A DNA stretch of 64,000 nt from Escherichia hormaechei_A (GCA_042434945.1 CP170191.1:3162001-3226000); one strand, 5' to 3'; shown: positions 1 through 9,255, counted from the first letter of the stretch. Notes: generated by a model not told the origin, from the sequence alone. Numbers and translations: made by a program.

Positions 1-231
1 TCCATCGATTCGCTTAAAACCGCGTTAACGCAGCAGCAAGGTCTTGATGCGGCGCTGATTGATGCGCCGTTAGCAGTCGATGCACAAACGCCTCTTAGCG
101 AGTTGCTCTCTCATGTCGGACAGGCACCCTGTGCGGTGCCCGTGGTCGACGAGGACCAACAGTATGTCGGCATCATTTCGAAAGGAATGCTGCTGCGCGC
201 TTTAGATCGTGAGGGGGTAAATAATGGCTGA
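1..231 (+). CDS. proV: ProV, glycine betaine/proline ABC transporter ATPase, C-terminal fragment
   Basis: The window opens inside this gene; 76 codons remain, read in frame from base 1 to TGA. ProV is the ATP-hydrolysing subunit of the osmotically induced ProU importer. What is left is the end of the second CBS domain (residues such as PVVDEDQQYVGIISKGML), which senses ionic strength in this family; the nucleotide-binding domain lies upstream of the window. The stop overlaps the proW start by 8 bases, so the two are translationally coupled. The residues match E. coli ProV as I recall it. Confidence 0.95.
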   Translation, partial: SIDSLKTALTQQQGLDAALIDAPLAVDAQTPLSELLSHVGQAPCAVPVVDEDQQYVGIISKGMLLRALDREGVNNG

Positions 232-1288
232 TCAAAATAATCCGTGGGATACCACGCCAGCGGCGGACAGTGCCGCGCAATCCGCAGACGCCTGGGGTAC
301 ACCGACGACTGCACCGACTGACGGCGGTGGTGCTGACTGGCTGACCAGTACGCCTGCGCCAAACGTCGAGCATTTTAATATTCTCGATCCGTTCCATAAA
401 ACGCTGATCCCGCTCGACAGTTGGGTCACTGAAGGGATCGACTGGGTCGTTACCCATTTCCGTCCCGTCTTCCAGGGCGTGCGCGTTCCGGTTGATTATA
501 TCCTCAACGGTTTCCAGCAATTGCTGCTGGGTATGCCCGCACCGGTGGCGATTATCGTTTTCGCTCTCATCGCCTGGCAGATTTCCGGGGTCGGAATGGG
601 TGTGGCGACGCTGGTTTCGCTGATTGCCATCGGCGCAATCGGTGCCTGGTCGCAGGCAATGGTGACTCTGGCGCTGGTGTTAACCGCCCTGCTGTTCTGT
701 ATCGTCATCGGTTTGCCGTTGGGGATATGGCTGGCGAGAAGTCCGCGAGCGGCGAAAATTATTCGTCCACTGCTTGATGCCATGCAGACCACGCCAGCGT
801 TTGTTTATCTGGTGCCAATCGTCATGCTATTTGGTATCGGTAACGTGCCGGGCGTGGTGGTGACGATCATCTTTGCTCTGCCGCCGATTATCCGTCTGAC
901 CATTCTGGGGATTAACCAGGTTCCGGCGGATCTGATTGAAGCCTCGCGCTCATTCGGTGCCAGCCCGCGCCAGATGCTGTTCAAAGTTCAGTTACCGCTG
1001 GCGATGCCGACCATTATGGCGGGCGTTAACCAGACGCTGATGCTGGCCCTTTCTATGGTGGTCATCGCCTCGATGATTGCCGTCGGCGGGTTGGGTCAGA
1101 TGGTACTTCGCGGTATCGGTCGTCTGGATATGGGGCTTGCCACCGTTGGCGGCGTCGGGATTGTGATCCTCGCCATTATCCTCGATCGTCTGACGCAGGC
1201 CGTTGGGCGCGACTCACGCAGTCGCGGCAACCGTCGCTGGTACACCACTGGCCCTGTTGGTCTGCTGACCCGCCCATTCATTAAGTAA
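224..1288 (+). CDS. proW: ProW, glycine betaine/proline ABC transporter permease
   Basis: Inner-membrane permease of the ProU osmoprotectant importer, 354 residues, the same length as E. coli ProW. It has a long hydrophilic N-terminal tail (about residues 1-95, rich in D, A, T and P) that is typical of ProW, followed by hydrophobic segments and the cytoplasmic EAA loop that docks on ProV (about residues 238-260, with EASRSFGASPRQML). The start overlaps the end of proV; proX follows after 57 bases. Sequence appears essentially identical to E. coli ProW from memory. The promoter and the H-NS-controlled region of the operon lie upstream of the window. Confidence 0.97.
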   Translation: MADQNNPWDTTPAADSAAQSADAWGTPTTAPTDGGGADWLTSTPAPNVEHFNILDPFHKTLIPLDSWVTEGIDWVVTHFRPVFQGVRVPVDYILNGFQQLLLGMPAPVAIIVFALIAWQISGVGMGVATLVSLIAIGAIGAWSQAMVTLALVLTALLFCIVIGLPLGIWLARSPRAAKIIRPLLDAMQTTPAFVYLVPIVMLFGIGNVPGVVVTIIFALPPIIRLTILGINQVPADLIEASRSFGASPRQMLFKVQLPLAMPTIMAGVNQTLMLALSMVVIASMIAVGGLGQMVLRGIGRLDMGLATVGGVGIVILAIILDRLTQAVGRDSRSRGNRRWYTTGPVGLLTRPFIK

Positions 1289-1345
1289 CTCTGCACTTGC
1301 CCGGTGACGCCGGGCATTATCACCCTGCCAAAAAAAGGAATAACA

Positions 1346-2338
1346 ATGCGACATAGCGTACTTTTTGCGACAGCGTTTGCCACGCTTATCTCTACACAAA
1401 CTTTTGCTGCCGATCTGCCGGGCAAAGGCATTACTGTTAATCCAGTTCAGAGCACCATCACTGAAGAAACCTTCCAGACGCTGCTGGTCAGTCGTGCGCT
1501 GGAGAAATTAGGTTATACCGTCAACAAACCCAGCGAAGTAGATTACAACGTTGGCTACACCTCGCTTGCTTCCGGCGATGCAACCTTCACCGCCGTGAAC
1601 TGGACGCCACTGCATGACAACATGTACGAAGCTGCCGGTGGCGATAAGAAATTTTATCGTGAAGGGGTATTTGTTAACGGCGCGGCACAGGGTTACCTGA
1701 TCGATAAGAAAACCGCCGACCAGTACAAAATCACCAACATCGCACAACTGAAAGATCCGAAGATCGCCAAACTGTTCGATACCAACGGCGACGGAAAAGC
1801 GGATTTAACCGGTTGTAACCCTGGCTGGGGCTGCGAAGGTGCGATCAACCACCAGCTTGCCGCGTATGAACTGACCCATACCGTGACGCATAATCAGGGG
1901 AACTACGCGGCGATGATGGCCGACACCATCAGTCGCTACAAAGAGGGCAAACCGGTGTTTTACTACACCTGGACGCCGTACTGGGTGAGTAACGAACTGA
2001 AGCCGGGCAAAGATGTCGTCTGGTTGCAGGTGCCGTTCTCCGCACTGCCGGGCGATAAAAACGCCGATACCAAACTGCCGAATGGTGCGAATTATGGCTT
2101 CCCGGTCAGCACCATGCATATCGTTGCCAACAAAGCCTGGGCCGAGAAAAACCCGGCAGCAGCGAAACTGTTTGCCATTATGCAGTTGCCAGTGGCAGAT
2201 ATTAACGCCCAGAACGCCATTATGCATGACGGCAAAGCCTCAGAAGGCGATATTCAGGGCCATGTTGATGGCTGGATCAAAGCCCACCAGCAGCAGTTCG
2301 ATGGCTGGGTGAATGAGGCGCTGGCAGCGCAGAAGTAA
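1346..2338 (+). CDS. proX: ProX, periplasmic glycine betaine-binding protein
   Basis: Binding protein of ProU, 330 residues. I chose the ATG preceded by AAAAAAGGA rather than an upstream in-frame ATG, because it gives a clean signal peptide (MRHSVLFATAFATLISTQTFA, cleavage before ADLPG). The tryptophan box that holds the trimethylammonium group of betaine in this family is present: Trp in NWTPL, in NPGWGCEG and in TWTPYW. Last gene of the proVWX operon. It matches E. coli ProX almost exactly; the E. coli-like sequence ends at or just after its stop codon, where an Enterobacter-style repeat begins. Confidence 0.97.
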   Translation: MRHSVLFATAFATLISTQTFAADLPGKGITVNPVQSTITEETFQTLLVSRALEKLGYTVNKPSEVDYNVGYTSLASGDATFTAVNWTPLHDNMYEAAGGDKKFYREGVFVNGAAQGYLIDKKTADQYKITNIAQLKDPKIAKLFDTNGDGKADLTGCNPGWGCEGAINHQLAAYELTHTVTHNQGNYAAMMADTISRYKEGKPVFYYTWTPYWVSNELKPGKDVVWLQVPFSALPGDKNADTKLPNGANYGFPVSTMHIVANKAWAEKNPAAAKLFAIMQLPVADINAQNAIMHDGKASEGDIQGHVDGWIKAHQQQFDGWVNEALAAQK

Positions 2339-2346
2339 AGTAATTT

Positions 2347-2429
2347 CCCCTCACCCTAACCCTCTCCCCAAAGGGGAGAGGGGACTTTATACACCCTCTC
2401 CCCCTTGGGGAGAGGGCCGGGGTGAGGGG
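2347..2429. repeat. Dispersed C/G-rich inverted repeat (CCCTCACCCTAACCCTCTCCC type)
   Basis: An arm reading cccctcaccctaaccctctc is followed by its imperfect complement ending gccggggtgagggg, with an inner hairpin ccctctccccaaaggggagaggg. A second partial copy lies at 22929-22961. Long hairpins of this type are common between genes in Enterobacter and relatives. It may end proX transcription. It marks the change from E. coli-like to diverged sequence. Confidence 0.7.
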
Positions 2430-2531
2430 CTTAACCGCACAATCCACCACGTAACAATTCCCCAACATTCACCATCATTGGTTATTATGTTTCCGGAAAA
2501 ATAATCACTTAACTCACGATTCCTGAAACTA

Positions 2532-3716
2532 ATGACAAAAACAACTCAAGGGCTTAGCCCCGCACTCATCCTTTTAATGTCCGTGGCAACGGGTCTGGCC
2601 GTCGCCAGCAACTATTACGCACAACCACTGCTCGACACCATCGCACGCGCCTTCGATCTTTCAGCCAGCTCCGCCGGGTTTATTGTCACCGCCGCACAGC
2701 TCGGCTATGCGGCCGGGCTGCTGTTCCTGGTGCCATTAGGCGATATGTTTGAGCGCCGGATGCTTATCGTCTCCATGACACTGCTGGCGGCGGGCGGGAT
2801 GTTGATCACCGCCAGCAGCCAGTCGTTAACGATGATGATTATCGGCACCGCGCTGACGGGGCTGTTCTCGGTGGTGGCGCAAATTCTGGTTCCCCTCGCC
2901 GCGACGCTGGCTTCCCCGGAAAAACGCGGCAAAGTGGTCGGCACTATCATGAGCGGCCTGCTGCTGGGCATCCTGCTGGCGCGAACCGTTGCCGGGCTGC
3001 TGGCGAGCCTCGGCGGCTGGCGTACCGTTTACTGGGTGGCGAGCGTGCTGATGGTTATCATGGCGCTGGCCCTGTGGCGCGGCCTGCCAAAGGTGAAGCA
3101 GGAAAATCACCTGAACTATCCGCAGCTCCTCGCCTCCGTTTTCAGCCTCTTTACCCGGGATAAACTCCTGCGCACGCGCGCCATTCTGGGGTGTCTCACC
3201 TTCGCTAACTTCAGCATCTTATGGACGTCGATGGCGTTTCTGCTCGCCGCGCCGCCGTTTAACTACTCAGAAGGCGTGATTGGCCTGTTCGGGCTGGCAG
3301 GCGCGGCTGGCGCACTGGGCGCGCGCCCGGCGGGTGGGCTGGCCGACAAAGGCAAATCTCATATGACCACCTCCGCAGGGCTGGTTTTACTCCTGCTCTC
3401 CTGGGCGGCCATCTGGTACGGACACGTCTCTGTGCTGGCGCTGATTGTCGGTATTCTGGTGCTCGACCTCACCGTGCAGGGTGTACATATCACCAACCAG
3501 ACCGTGATTTACCGCGTGAAGCCGGATGCCCGTAACCGTCTGACGGCCGGGTACATGACCAGCTACTTTATCGGCGGCGCGGCGGGCTCGCTCATCTCAG
3601 CCTCCGCCTGGCAGCATGCGGGCTGGACGGGCGTGTGCGCCATCGGCGCCATTGTCGCGGCGATAAATCTGCTGGTATGGTGGCGCGGCTATCACCGTCA
3701 GGAAGCAATTCACTAA
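2532..3716 (+). CDS. ygaY: YgaY-type MFS drug/sugar exporter, intact
   Basis: A 394-residue major facilitator superfamily transporter with about 12 hydrophobic segments. The loop 2-3 signature is visible (PLGDMFERRMLI, about residues 68-79). It occupies the slot where E. coli K-12 has the broken ygaX/ygaY pseudogene, between proX and mprA, and here the reading frame is complete. Substrate is unknown; the family (DHA1-like, with YdhP/AraJ-type relatives) exports sugars and drugs. The ATG has only a weak Shine-Dalgarno sequence. Base composition is more GC-rich than the flanking proX and mprA, so this gene belongs to a diverged block. The following hairpin (3733-3757) may terminate it. Confidence 0.8.
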   Translation: MTKTTQGLSPALILLMSVATGLAVASNYYAQPLLDTIARAFDLSASSAGFIVTAAQLGYAAGLLFLVPLGDMFERRMLIVSMTLLAAGGMLITASSQSLTMMIIGTALTGLFSVVAQILVPLAATLASPEKRGKVVGTIMSGLLLGILLARTVAGLLASLGGWRTVYWVASVLMVIMALALWRGLPKVKQENHLNYPQLLASVFSLFTRDKLLRTRAILGCLTFANFSILWTSMAFLLAAPPFNYSEGVIGLFGLAGAAGALGARPAGGLADKGKSHMTTSAGLVLLLLSWAAIWYGHVSVLALIVGILVLDLTVQGVHITNQTVIYRVKPDARNRLTAGYMTSYFIGGAAGSLISASAWQHAGWTGVCAIGAIVAAINLLVWWRGYHRQEAIH

Positions 3717-3732
3717 GTTTTACATTGCTTTG

Positions 3733-3757
3733 GGCCCCCTGGGGTGTAAAGGGGGCC
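3733..3757 (+). terminator. Strong hairpin after the MFS gene
   Basis: GGCCCCCT pairs with AGGGGGCC around a 9-base loop, 16 bases after the MFS stop codon. No T-tract follows, so it could be a stability hairpin instead of a Rho-independent terminator. Confidence 0.45.
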
Positions 3758-4029
3758 TGCATCTGTTAAGGTAACGGTAATCATTTATCCCAGAAATTTT
3801 ACTGTGGGTGACATATTTACTACCGGCATGAATAGTTCAGACCCCTGTCCTCACATCCCCTCTTTCGCGGGTACACACCCCACGCTCTCTGTGTTCACCG
3901 GGTCACGGATTTACCCGGCGCTTTCTGATGGTGACATACGTTTGGCGGATATAACCGCACAAACAATACATTTACTTTATTTGTCACTGTCGTTACTATA
4001 TCGGCTGAAATTAATGAGGTCATACCCAA
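3758..4029 (+). promoter_or_regulatory. mprA leader/promoter region
   Basis: This gap before mprA holds no convincing gene. It contains AT-rich stretches (atacatttactttatttgtc, about 3967-3987) that resemble the E. coli mprA promoter, which MprA itself represses at an imperfect repeat. The sequence becomes E. coli-like somewhere in this gap; I cannot place the promoter elements exactly. Confidence 0.4.
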
Positions 4030-4560
4030 ATGGATAGTTCGTTTACGCCCATTGAACAAATGCTAAAATTTCGCGCCAGCCGCCACGAAGATTTTCCTTA
4101 TCAGGAGATCCTTCTGACTCGTCTTTGCATGCACATGCAAAGCAAGCTGCTGGAGAACCGCAATAAAATGCTGAAGGCTCAGGGGATTAACGAGACGTTG
4201 TTTATGGCGTTGATTACGCTGGAGTCTCAGGAAAACCACAGTATTCAGCCTTCTGAATTAAGTTGTGCTCTTGGATCATCCCGTACCAACGCGACGCGTA
4301 TTGCCGATGAACTGGAAAAACGCGGTTGGATCGAACGTCGTGAAAGCGATAACGATCGCCGCTGCCTGCATCTGCAATTAACGGAAAAAGGTCACGAGTT
4401 TTTGCGCGAGGTTTTACCACCGCAGCATAACTGCCTGCATCAACTCTGGTCCGCGCTCAGCACAACAGAAAAAGATCAGCTCGAGCAAATCACCCGCAAA
4501 TTGCTCTCCCGTCTCGACCAGATGGAACAAGACGGTGTGGTTCTCGAAGCGATGAGCTAA
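4030..4560 (+). CDS. mprA: MprA (EmrR), MarR-family repressor of emrAB
   Basis: A 176-residue MarR-type dimeric repressor that senses uncouplers and salicylate-like compounds and represses the mprA-emrAB operon; in E. coli it also affects microcin synthesis. The winged helix lies at about residues 55-125, with the recognition helix near [18 protein letters not shown] and the wing near ESDNDRRC. Length and residues match E. coli MprA. It is first in the operon; emrA starts 126 bases downstream, beyond a terminator-like hairpin at 4608-4636 that could lower read-through into the pump genes. Confidence 0.97.
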
Positions 4561-4607
4561 CGCGTCATCTCGCTCAAAAATCCAGATTTATAAAAGAAAA
4601 AATGACT

Positions 4608-4636
4608 GGCCAGCATCGCAACATGCTGGCCTTTTT
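4608..4636 (+). terminator. Terminator-like hairpin between mprA and emrA
   Basis: GGCCAGCAT-cgcaac-ATGCTGGCC is followed directly by five T residues. It has the form of a Rho-independent terminator inside the mprA-emrAB operon and may act as a partial terminator. Confidence 0.65.
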
Positions 4637-4686
4637 GGCAAGCAGGTCGGCTCAGCCGATGAGTTAAGAAGATCGTGGAGAACAAT

Positions 4687-5859
4687 ATGAGCGCAAATGC
4701 GGAGACTCAAACCCCGCAGCAACCGGTAAAGAAGAGCGGCAAACGTAAGCGTCTGCTCCTCCTTCTCACCTTGCTCTTTATAATTATTGCCGTAGCGATA
4801 GGGATTTATTGGTTTTTGGTACTGCGTCACTTCGAAGAAACCGATGACGCATACGTGGCAGGGAATCAAATTCAAATTATGTCTCAGGTGTCTGGCAGCG
4901 TGACGAAAGTCTGGGCCGATAACACCGATTTTGTAAAAGAAGGCGACGTGCTGGTCACTCTCGACCCGACAGATGCTCGCCAGGCGTTTGAAAAAGCCAA
5001 AACTGCACTGGCTTCCAGCGTTCGCCAAACCCACCAGCTGATGATTAACAGCAAGCAGTTGCAGGCGAATATTGAGGTGCAGAAAATCGCCCTCGCGAAA
5101 GCACAAAGCGACTACAACCGCCGTGTGCCGCTGGGCAATGCCAACCTGATTGGTCGCGAAGAGCTGCAACACGCCCGCGACGCCGTCACCAGTGCCCAGG
5201 CGCAACTGGACGTCGCGATTCAACAATACAATGCCAATCAGGCGATGATTCTGGGGACTAAACTGGAAGATCAGCCAGCCGTGCAACAGGCTGCCACCGA
5301 AGTACGTAACGCCTGGCTGGCGCTGGAGCGTACTCGTATTGTCAGTCCGATGACCGGTTATGTCTCCCGCCGCGCGGTACAGCCTGGGGCGCAAATTAGC
5401 CCAACGACGCCGCTGATGGCGGTCGTTCCAGCCACCAATATGTGGGTGGATGCCAACTTTAAAGAGACGCAGATTGCCAATATGCGTATCGGTCAGCCGG
5501 TCACTATCACCACGGATATTTACGGCGATGATGTGAAATACACCGGTAAAGTGGTTGGTCTGGATATGGGCACAGGTAGCGCGTTCTCACTGCTTCCAGC
5601 GCAAAATGCGACCGGTAACTGGATCAAAGTCGTTCAGCGTCTGCCTGTGCGTATCGAACTGGACCAGAAACAGCTGGAGCAATATCCGCTGCGTATCGGT
5701 TTGTCCACGCTGGTGAGCGTCAATACCACTAACCGTGACGGTCAGGTACTGGCAAATAAAGTACGTTCCACTCCGGTAGCGGTAAGCACCGCGCGTGAAA
5801 TCAGCCTGGCACCTGTCAATAAACTGATCGACGATATCGTAAAAGCTAACGCTGGCTAA
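4687..5859 (+). CDS. emrA: EmrA, membrane fusion protein of the EmrAB-TolC multidrug pump
   Basis: Periplasmic adaptor linking EmrB to TolC, 390 residues. The ATG is preceded by GGAG (gatcgtggagaacaat). Topology: basic N-terminal tail (KKSGKRKRLL), one membrane anchor at about residues 25-48, a split lipoyl/biotinyl domain (ISPTTPL and GSVTKVWADNTDFVKEGD halves) and a long alpha-helical hairpin between (about residues 95-205). Exports uncouplers such as CCCP, nalidixic acid and thiolactomycin in E. coli. It matches E. coli EmrA essentially throughout. emrB starts 16 bases after the stop codon. Confidence 0.97.
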   Translation: MSANAETQTPQQPVKKSGKRKRLLLLLTLLFIIIAVAIGIYWFLVLRHFEETDDAYVAGNQIQIMSQVSGSVTKVWADNTDFVKEGDVLVTLDPTDARQAFEKAKTALASSVRQTHQLMINSKQLQANIEVQKIALAKAQSDYNRRVPLGNANLIGREELQHARDAVTSAQAQLDVAIQQYNANQAMILGTKLEDQPAVQQAATEVRNAWLALERTRIVSPMTGYVSRRAVQPGAQISPTTPLMAVVPATNMWVDANFKETQIANMRIGQPVTITTDIYGDDVKYTGKVVGLDMGTGSAFSLLPAQNATGNWIKVVQRLPVRIELDQKQLEQYPLRIGLSTLVSVNTTNRDGQVLANKVRSTPVAVSTAREISLAPVNKLIDDIVKANAG

Positions 5860-5875
5860 TCCAGAGGTGCGTGTG

Positions 5876-7414
5876 ATGCAACAGCAAAAACCGCTGGAAG
5901 GCGCGCAACTGGTCATTATGACGATTGCGCTGTCACTGGCGACATTCATGCAGGTGCTGGACTCCACCATTGCTAACGTGGCGATCCCCACTATCGCCGG
6001 GAATCTGGGCTCATCGCTCAGCCAGGGAACGTGGGTAATCACTTCTTTCGGGGTGGCGAATGCCATCTCGATCCCGCTTACCGGCTGGCTGGCAAAGCGC
6101 GTCGGGGAAGTGAAACTGTTCCTTTGGTCCACCATCGCCTTTGCTATTGCGTCGTGGGCGTGTGGTGTCTCCAGCAGCCTGAATATGCTGATCTTCTTCC
6201 GCGTGATTCAGGGGATTGTCGCCGGGCCGTTGATCCCGCTTTCGCAAAGTCTATTGCTGAATAACTACCCGCCAGCCAAACGCTCGATCGCGCTGGCACT
6301 GTGGTCGATGACGGTGATTGTCGCGCCAATTTGCGGCCCGATCCTCGGCGGTTATATCAGCGATAATTACCACTGGGGCTGGATATTCTTCATCAACGTG
6401 CCGATTGGCGTGGCGGTGGTGTTGATGACACTGCAAACTCTGCGCGGACGTGAAACCCGCACCGAACGGCGGCGGATTGATGCCGTGGGGCTGGCACTGC
6501 TGGTTATTGGTATCGGCAGCCTGCAGATTATGCTCGACCGCGGTAAAGAGCTGGACTGGTTTTCATCACAGGAAATTATCATCCTTACCGTGGTGGCGGT
6601 GGTGGCTATCTGCTTCCTGATTGTCTGGGAGCTGACCGACGATAACCCGATAGTCGATCTGTCGTTGTTTAAGTCGCGCAACTTCACCATCGGCTGCTTG
6701 TGTATCAGCCTCGCGTATATGCTCTACTTCGGCGCTATTGTTCTGCTGCCGCAGTTGTTGCAGGAGGTCTACGGTTACACGGCGACCTGGGCAGGTTTGG
6801 CCTCTGCGCCGGTAGGGATTATTCCGGTGATCCTGTCGCCGATTATCGGCCGCTTCGCGCATAAACTGGATATGCGGCGGCTGGTAACCTTCAGCTTTAT
6901 TATGTATGCCGTCTGCTTCTACTGGCGTGCCTATACCTTTGAACCAGGTATGGATTTTGGCGCGTCGGCCTGGCCGCAGTTTATCCAGGGGTTTGCGGTG
7001 GCCTGCTTCTTTATGCCGCTGACCACCATTACGCTGTCTGGTTTGCCACCGGAACGACTGGCGGCGGCATCGAGCCTCTCTAACTTTACGCGAACGCTGG
7101 CGGGGTCTATCGGCACGTCGATAACCACGACCATGTGGACCAACCGCGAGTCGATGCACCATGCGCAGTTGACTGAGTCGGTAAACCCGTTCAACCCGAA
7201 TGCCCAGGCGATGTACAGTCAACTGGAAGGGCTTGGGATGACGCAACAGCAGGCATCAGGCTGGATTGCCCAGCAGATCACCAATCAGGGGCTGATTATT
7301 TCCGCCAATGAGATCTTCTGGATGTCAGCCGGGATATTCCTCGTCCTGCTGGGGCTGGTGTGGTTTGCTAAACCGCCATTTGGCGCAGGTGGCGGCGGAG
7401 GCGGTGCGCACTAG
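5876..7414 (+). CDS. emrB: EmrB, MFS DHA2 proton antiporter of the EmrAB-TolC pump
   Basis: Inner-membrane 14-helix drug:H+ antiporter, 512 residues. I use the ATG at 5876; an upstream GTG would add three residues. DHA2 motifs are visible: motif D1 near LDSTIANVAIPTI (about residues 26-38), motif A-like GWLAKRVGEVKLFL, and motif C near GPILGGYISDNYHWGW. The C-terminus ends in a glycine run (GAGGGGGGAH) as in E. coli. It forms an operon with emrA. The E. coli-like block ends at its stop codon, where Enterobacter-style REP units begin. Confidence 0.97.
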   Translation: MQQQKPLEGAQLVIMTIALSLATFMQVLDSTIANVAIPTIAGNLGSSLSQGTWVITSFGVANAISIPLTGWLAKRVGEVKLFLWSTIAFAIASWACGVSSSLNMLIFFRVIQGIVAGPLIPLSQSLLLNNYPPAKRSIALALWSMTVIVAPICGPILGGYISDNYHWGWIFFINVPIGVAVVLMTLQTLRGRETRTERRRIDAVGLALLVIGIGSLQIMLDRGKELDWFSSQEIIILTVVAVVAICFLIVWELTDDNPIVDLSLFKSRNFTIGCLCISLAYMLYFGAIVLLPQLLQEVYGYTATWAGLASAPVGIIPVILSPIIGRFAHKLDMRRLVTFSFIMYAVCFYWRAYTFEPGMDFGASAWPQFIQGFAVACFFMPLTTITLSGLPPERLAAASSLSNFTRTLAGSIGTSITTTMWTNRESMHHAQLTESVNPFNPNAQAMYSQLEGLGMTQQQASGWIAQQITNQGLIISANEIFWMSAGIFLVLLGLVWFAKPPFGAGGGGGGAH

Positions 7415-7429
7415 CCCTGTGCACGGGTT

Positions 7430-7495
7430 GCCGGGTGGCGGCTACGCCTTACCCGGCCTACGATCGTAGGCCCGGTAAGCGCAGCGCCACCGGGC
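7430..7495. repeat. Paired REP units, Enterobacter style
   Basis: A unit gccgggtggcggctacgcct is followed by an inverted unit ending gtaagcgcagcgccaccggg. This is a two-unit BIME-like element just after emrB; it can end or stabilise the emr transcript. Confidence 0.8.
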
Positions 7496-7522
7496 AACAA
7501 TCGCCCCCCTTGTCCAAAACGC

Positions 7523-7535
7523 GACAGCGATTGTC
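7523..7535. promoter_or_regulatory. Short inverted repeat upstream of the leuA-like gene
   Basis: GACA-gcgat-TGTC lies 65 bases before the leuA-like start codon and could be an operator. I know no regulator that fits it, and a 4-base arm can arise by chance. Confidence 0.2.
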
Positions 7536-7599
7536 AGTTCCGATAAAGCAGCGCGCCTGAAATCGATTCACGATAGTGAAAAGACAACAGGAGCGCACC

Positions 7600-9255
7600 A
7601 TGCTGAACACACCCGCCGACAAATACCAGCCTTACCCCACCCTTTCGTTGCCCGACCGCCGCTGGCCGGAGCAGATTATTACCCGCGCCCCGCGCTGGCT
7701 CTCGACCGACTTACGCGACGGTAACCAGGCGCTGGCCGAGCCGATGGACAGCGCGCGCAAGCTGCAATTCTGGGATCTGCTGCTGAGCTGCGGGTTTAAA
7801 GAAATCGAAGTCGCCTTCCCGTCCGCCTCGCAGACGGACTTCAATTTTGTGCGTCAGTTGATTGAGGAGAACCGCATCCCGGATGACGTCACCATTCAGG
7901 TGTTAACGCAGGCGCGGGACGATCTTATCCGTCGCACTTTCGACTCCCTGCGCGGCGCGAAGCAGGCCACCGTTCACCTGTATAACGCCACCGCCCCGCT
8001 GTTCCGCCGTCTGGTATTCGGCATGGAGAAAGCGCAAATCGTCGAGCTGGCGACGCGCGCGACGCGCCTGATTCGTCAGCTGTGTGAAGAGAACCCTGAC
8101 ACCTGCTGGCAGTACGAGTACTCCCCGGAAACCTTCTGCTTTACCGAACCGGAGTTTGCGCTGGAGATTTGTGAAGCCGTGGCGGAGATCTGGCAGCCGT
8201 GCGCGGCGCGTCCGATGATCGTCAACCTGCCCGCTACCGTCGAGGTGAGCACGCCGAACGTCTATGCCGACCAGATCGAGTATTTCTGCCGCCACTTCAG
8301 CCGCCGCAGTGACGTCTGTATCAGCGTGCACCCGCATAACGATCGCGGTACCGGCGTCGCCAGCGCAGAGCTGGCCGTCATGGCCGGGGCTGACCGCGTG
8401 GAGGGCTGCCTGTTTGGTAACGGTGAGCGCACGGGCAACGTCTGCCTGGTGACGCTGGCGATGAACCTCTACAGCCAGGGCATTAGCCCGAATCTGGATT
8501 TCAGTGATATGAATCGGGTGGTTGAAACGGTAGAAACCTGCAACCAGCTGCCCGTCCATCCGCGCCATCCGTGGGCGGGTCGTCTGGCTTACACCGCCTT
8601 CTCCGGCTCGCACCAGGATGCCATCAAGAAAGGTTTCGATGCCCGTAAGCCTGGCGAACGCTGGGAGATGCCCTATCTGCCCGTCGACCCGCAGGATATT
8701 GGCTGTACCTATGAAGCGGTGATCCGCGTGAACAGCCAGTCAGGAAAAAGCGGAAGCGCCTGGCTTATTGAGCAAAACCACGGCCTGAAATTGCCTCGCG
8801 CCCTGCAACAGGATTTTAGCCAGCACGTGCAGCAGGAAACGGATAACCATGGAAAAGAGATGACGCAGAATGCGCTCTGGCAGCTGTTCCGCGCCCGCTA
8901 CGGCCTGGTGGCGAGCCCGCCATTAGCGCTGCAATCGTACCGCAGCGACAGCCAGCAGGACGGCCAGCTGCGGCTGACGGCAAGCGTCGCCACGCAAGGG
9001 GGCACCCGCCAGCTGGAAGGCCAGGGAAACGGTTTGCTCTCCGCCGCCGCTCACGGCTTAAGCCGCTGGATCAACGCACCGTTTGTGATCAAGGATTATC
9101 ACGAACATACGTTAGGCGAACGCAGCGACAGCCGCTCGGTGGCCTATATCCGCTGCCTGTTCCAGGATGGGACCAGCCGCTGGGGCGTGGGCATCGACAG
9201 CGACGTGGCACGCGCGTCGATTCAGGCGCTTTTTAACGCGGTCAGTCGTTCCTGA
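7600..9255 (+). CDS. leuA: 2-isopropylmalate synthase, long (LeuA type 2) form
   Basis: A 551-residue alpha-isopropylmalate synthase homologue: acetyl-CoA plus 2-oxoisovalerate to 2-isopropylmalate, or a related 2-oxoacid. The ATG follows AGGAG. The TIM-barrel domain (about residues 30-310) carries the early DLRDGNQ metal/catalytic motif, HPHNDRGTG with metal-binding histidines, and GCLFGNGERTGN. The C-terminal region (about residues 445-545) has the fold-typical EGQGNGLL and ERSDSRSVAYI motifs of the leucine-sensing LeuA domain. It resembles the yeast/actinobacterial long form, not the 523-residue LeuA of the leuABCD operon, so it is probably a second enzyme. No leuBCD genes are next to it. 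E. coli K-12 lacks a gene here. Convergent with the AraC gene, overlapping by 14 bases. Confidence 0.85.
   Translation: MLNTPADKYQPYPTLSLPDRRWPEQIITRAPRWLSTDLRDGNQALAEPMDSARKLQFWDLLLSCGFKEIEVAFPSASQTDFNFVRQLIEENRIPDDVTIQVLTQARDDLIRRTFDSLRGAKQATVHLYNATAPLFRRLVFGMEKAQIVELATRATRLIRQLCEENPDTCWQYEYSPETFCFTEPEFALEICEAVAEIWQPCAARPMIVNLPATVEVSTPNVYADQIEYFCRHFSRRSDVCISVHPHNDRGTGVASAELAVMAGADRVEGCLFGNGERTGNVCLVTLAMNLYSQGISPNLDFSDMNRVVETVETCNQLPVHPRHPWAGRLAYTAFSGSHQDAIKKGFDARKPGERWEMPYLPVDPQDIGCTYEAVIRVNSQSGKSGSAWLIEQNHGLKLPRALQQDFSQHVQQETDNHGKEMTQNALWQLFRARYGLVASPPLALQSYRSDSQQDGQLRLTASVATQGGTRQLEGQGNGLLSAAAHGLSRWINAPFVIKDYHEHTLGERSDSRSVAYIRCLFQDGTSRWGVGIDSDVARASIQALFNAVSRS

Noticed and set aside
3804..4037. 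A 77-codon frame ahead of mprA
   Set aside because: It has no Shine-Dalgarno or homology I recognise and runs through the mprA promoter and start codon.
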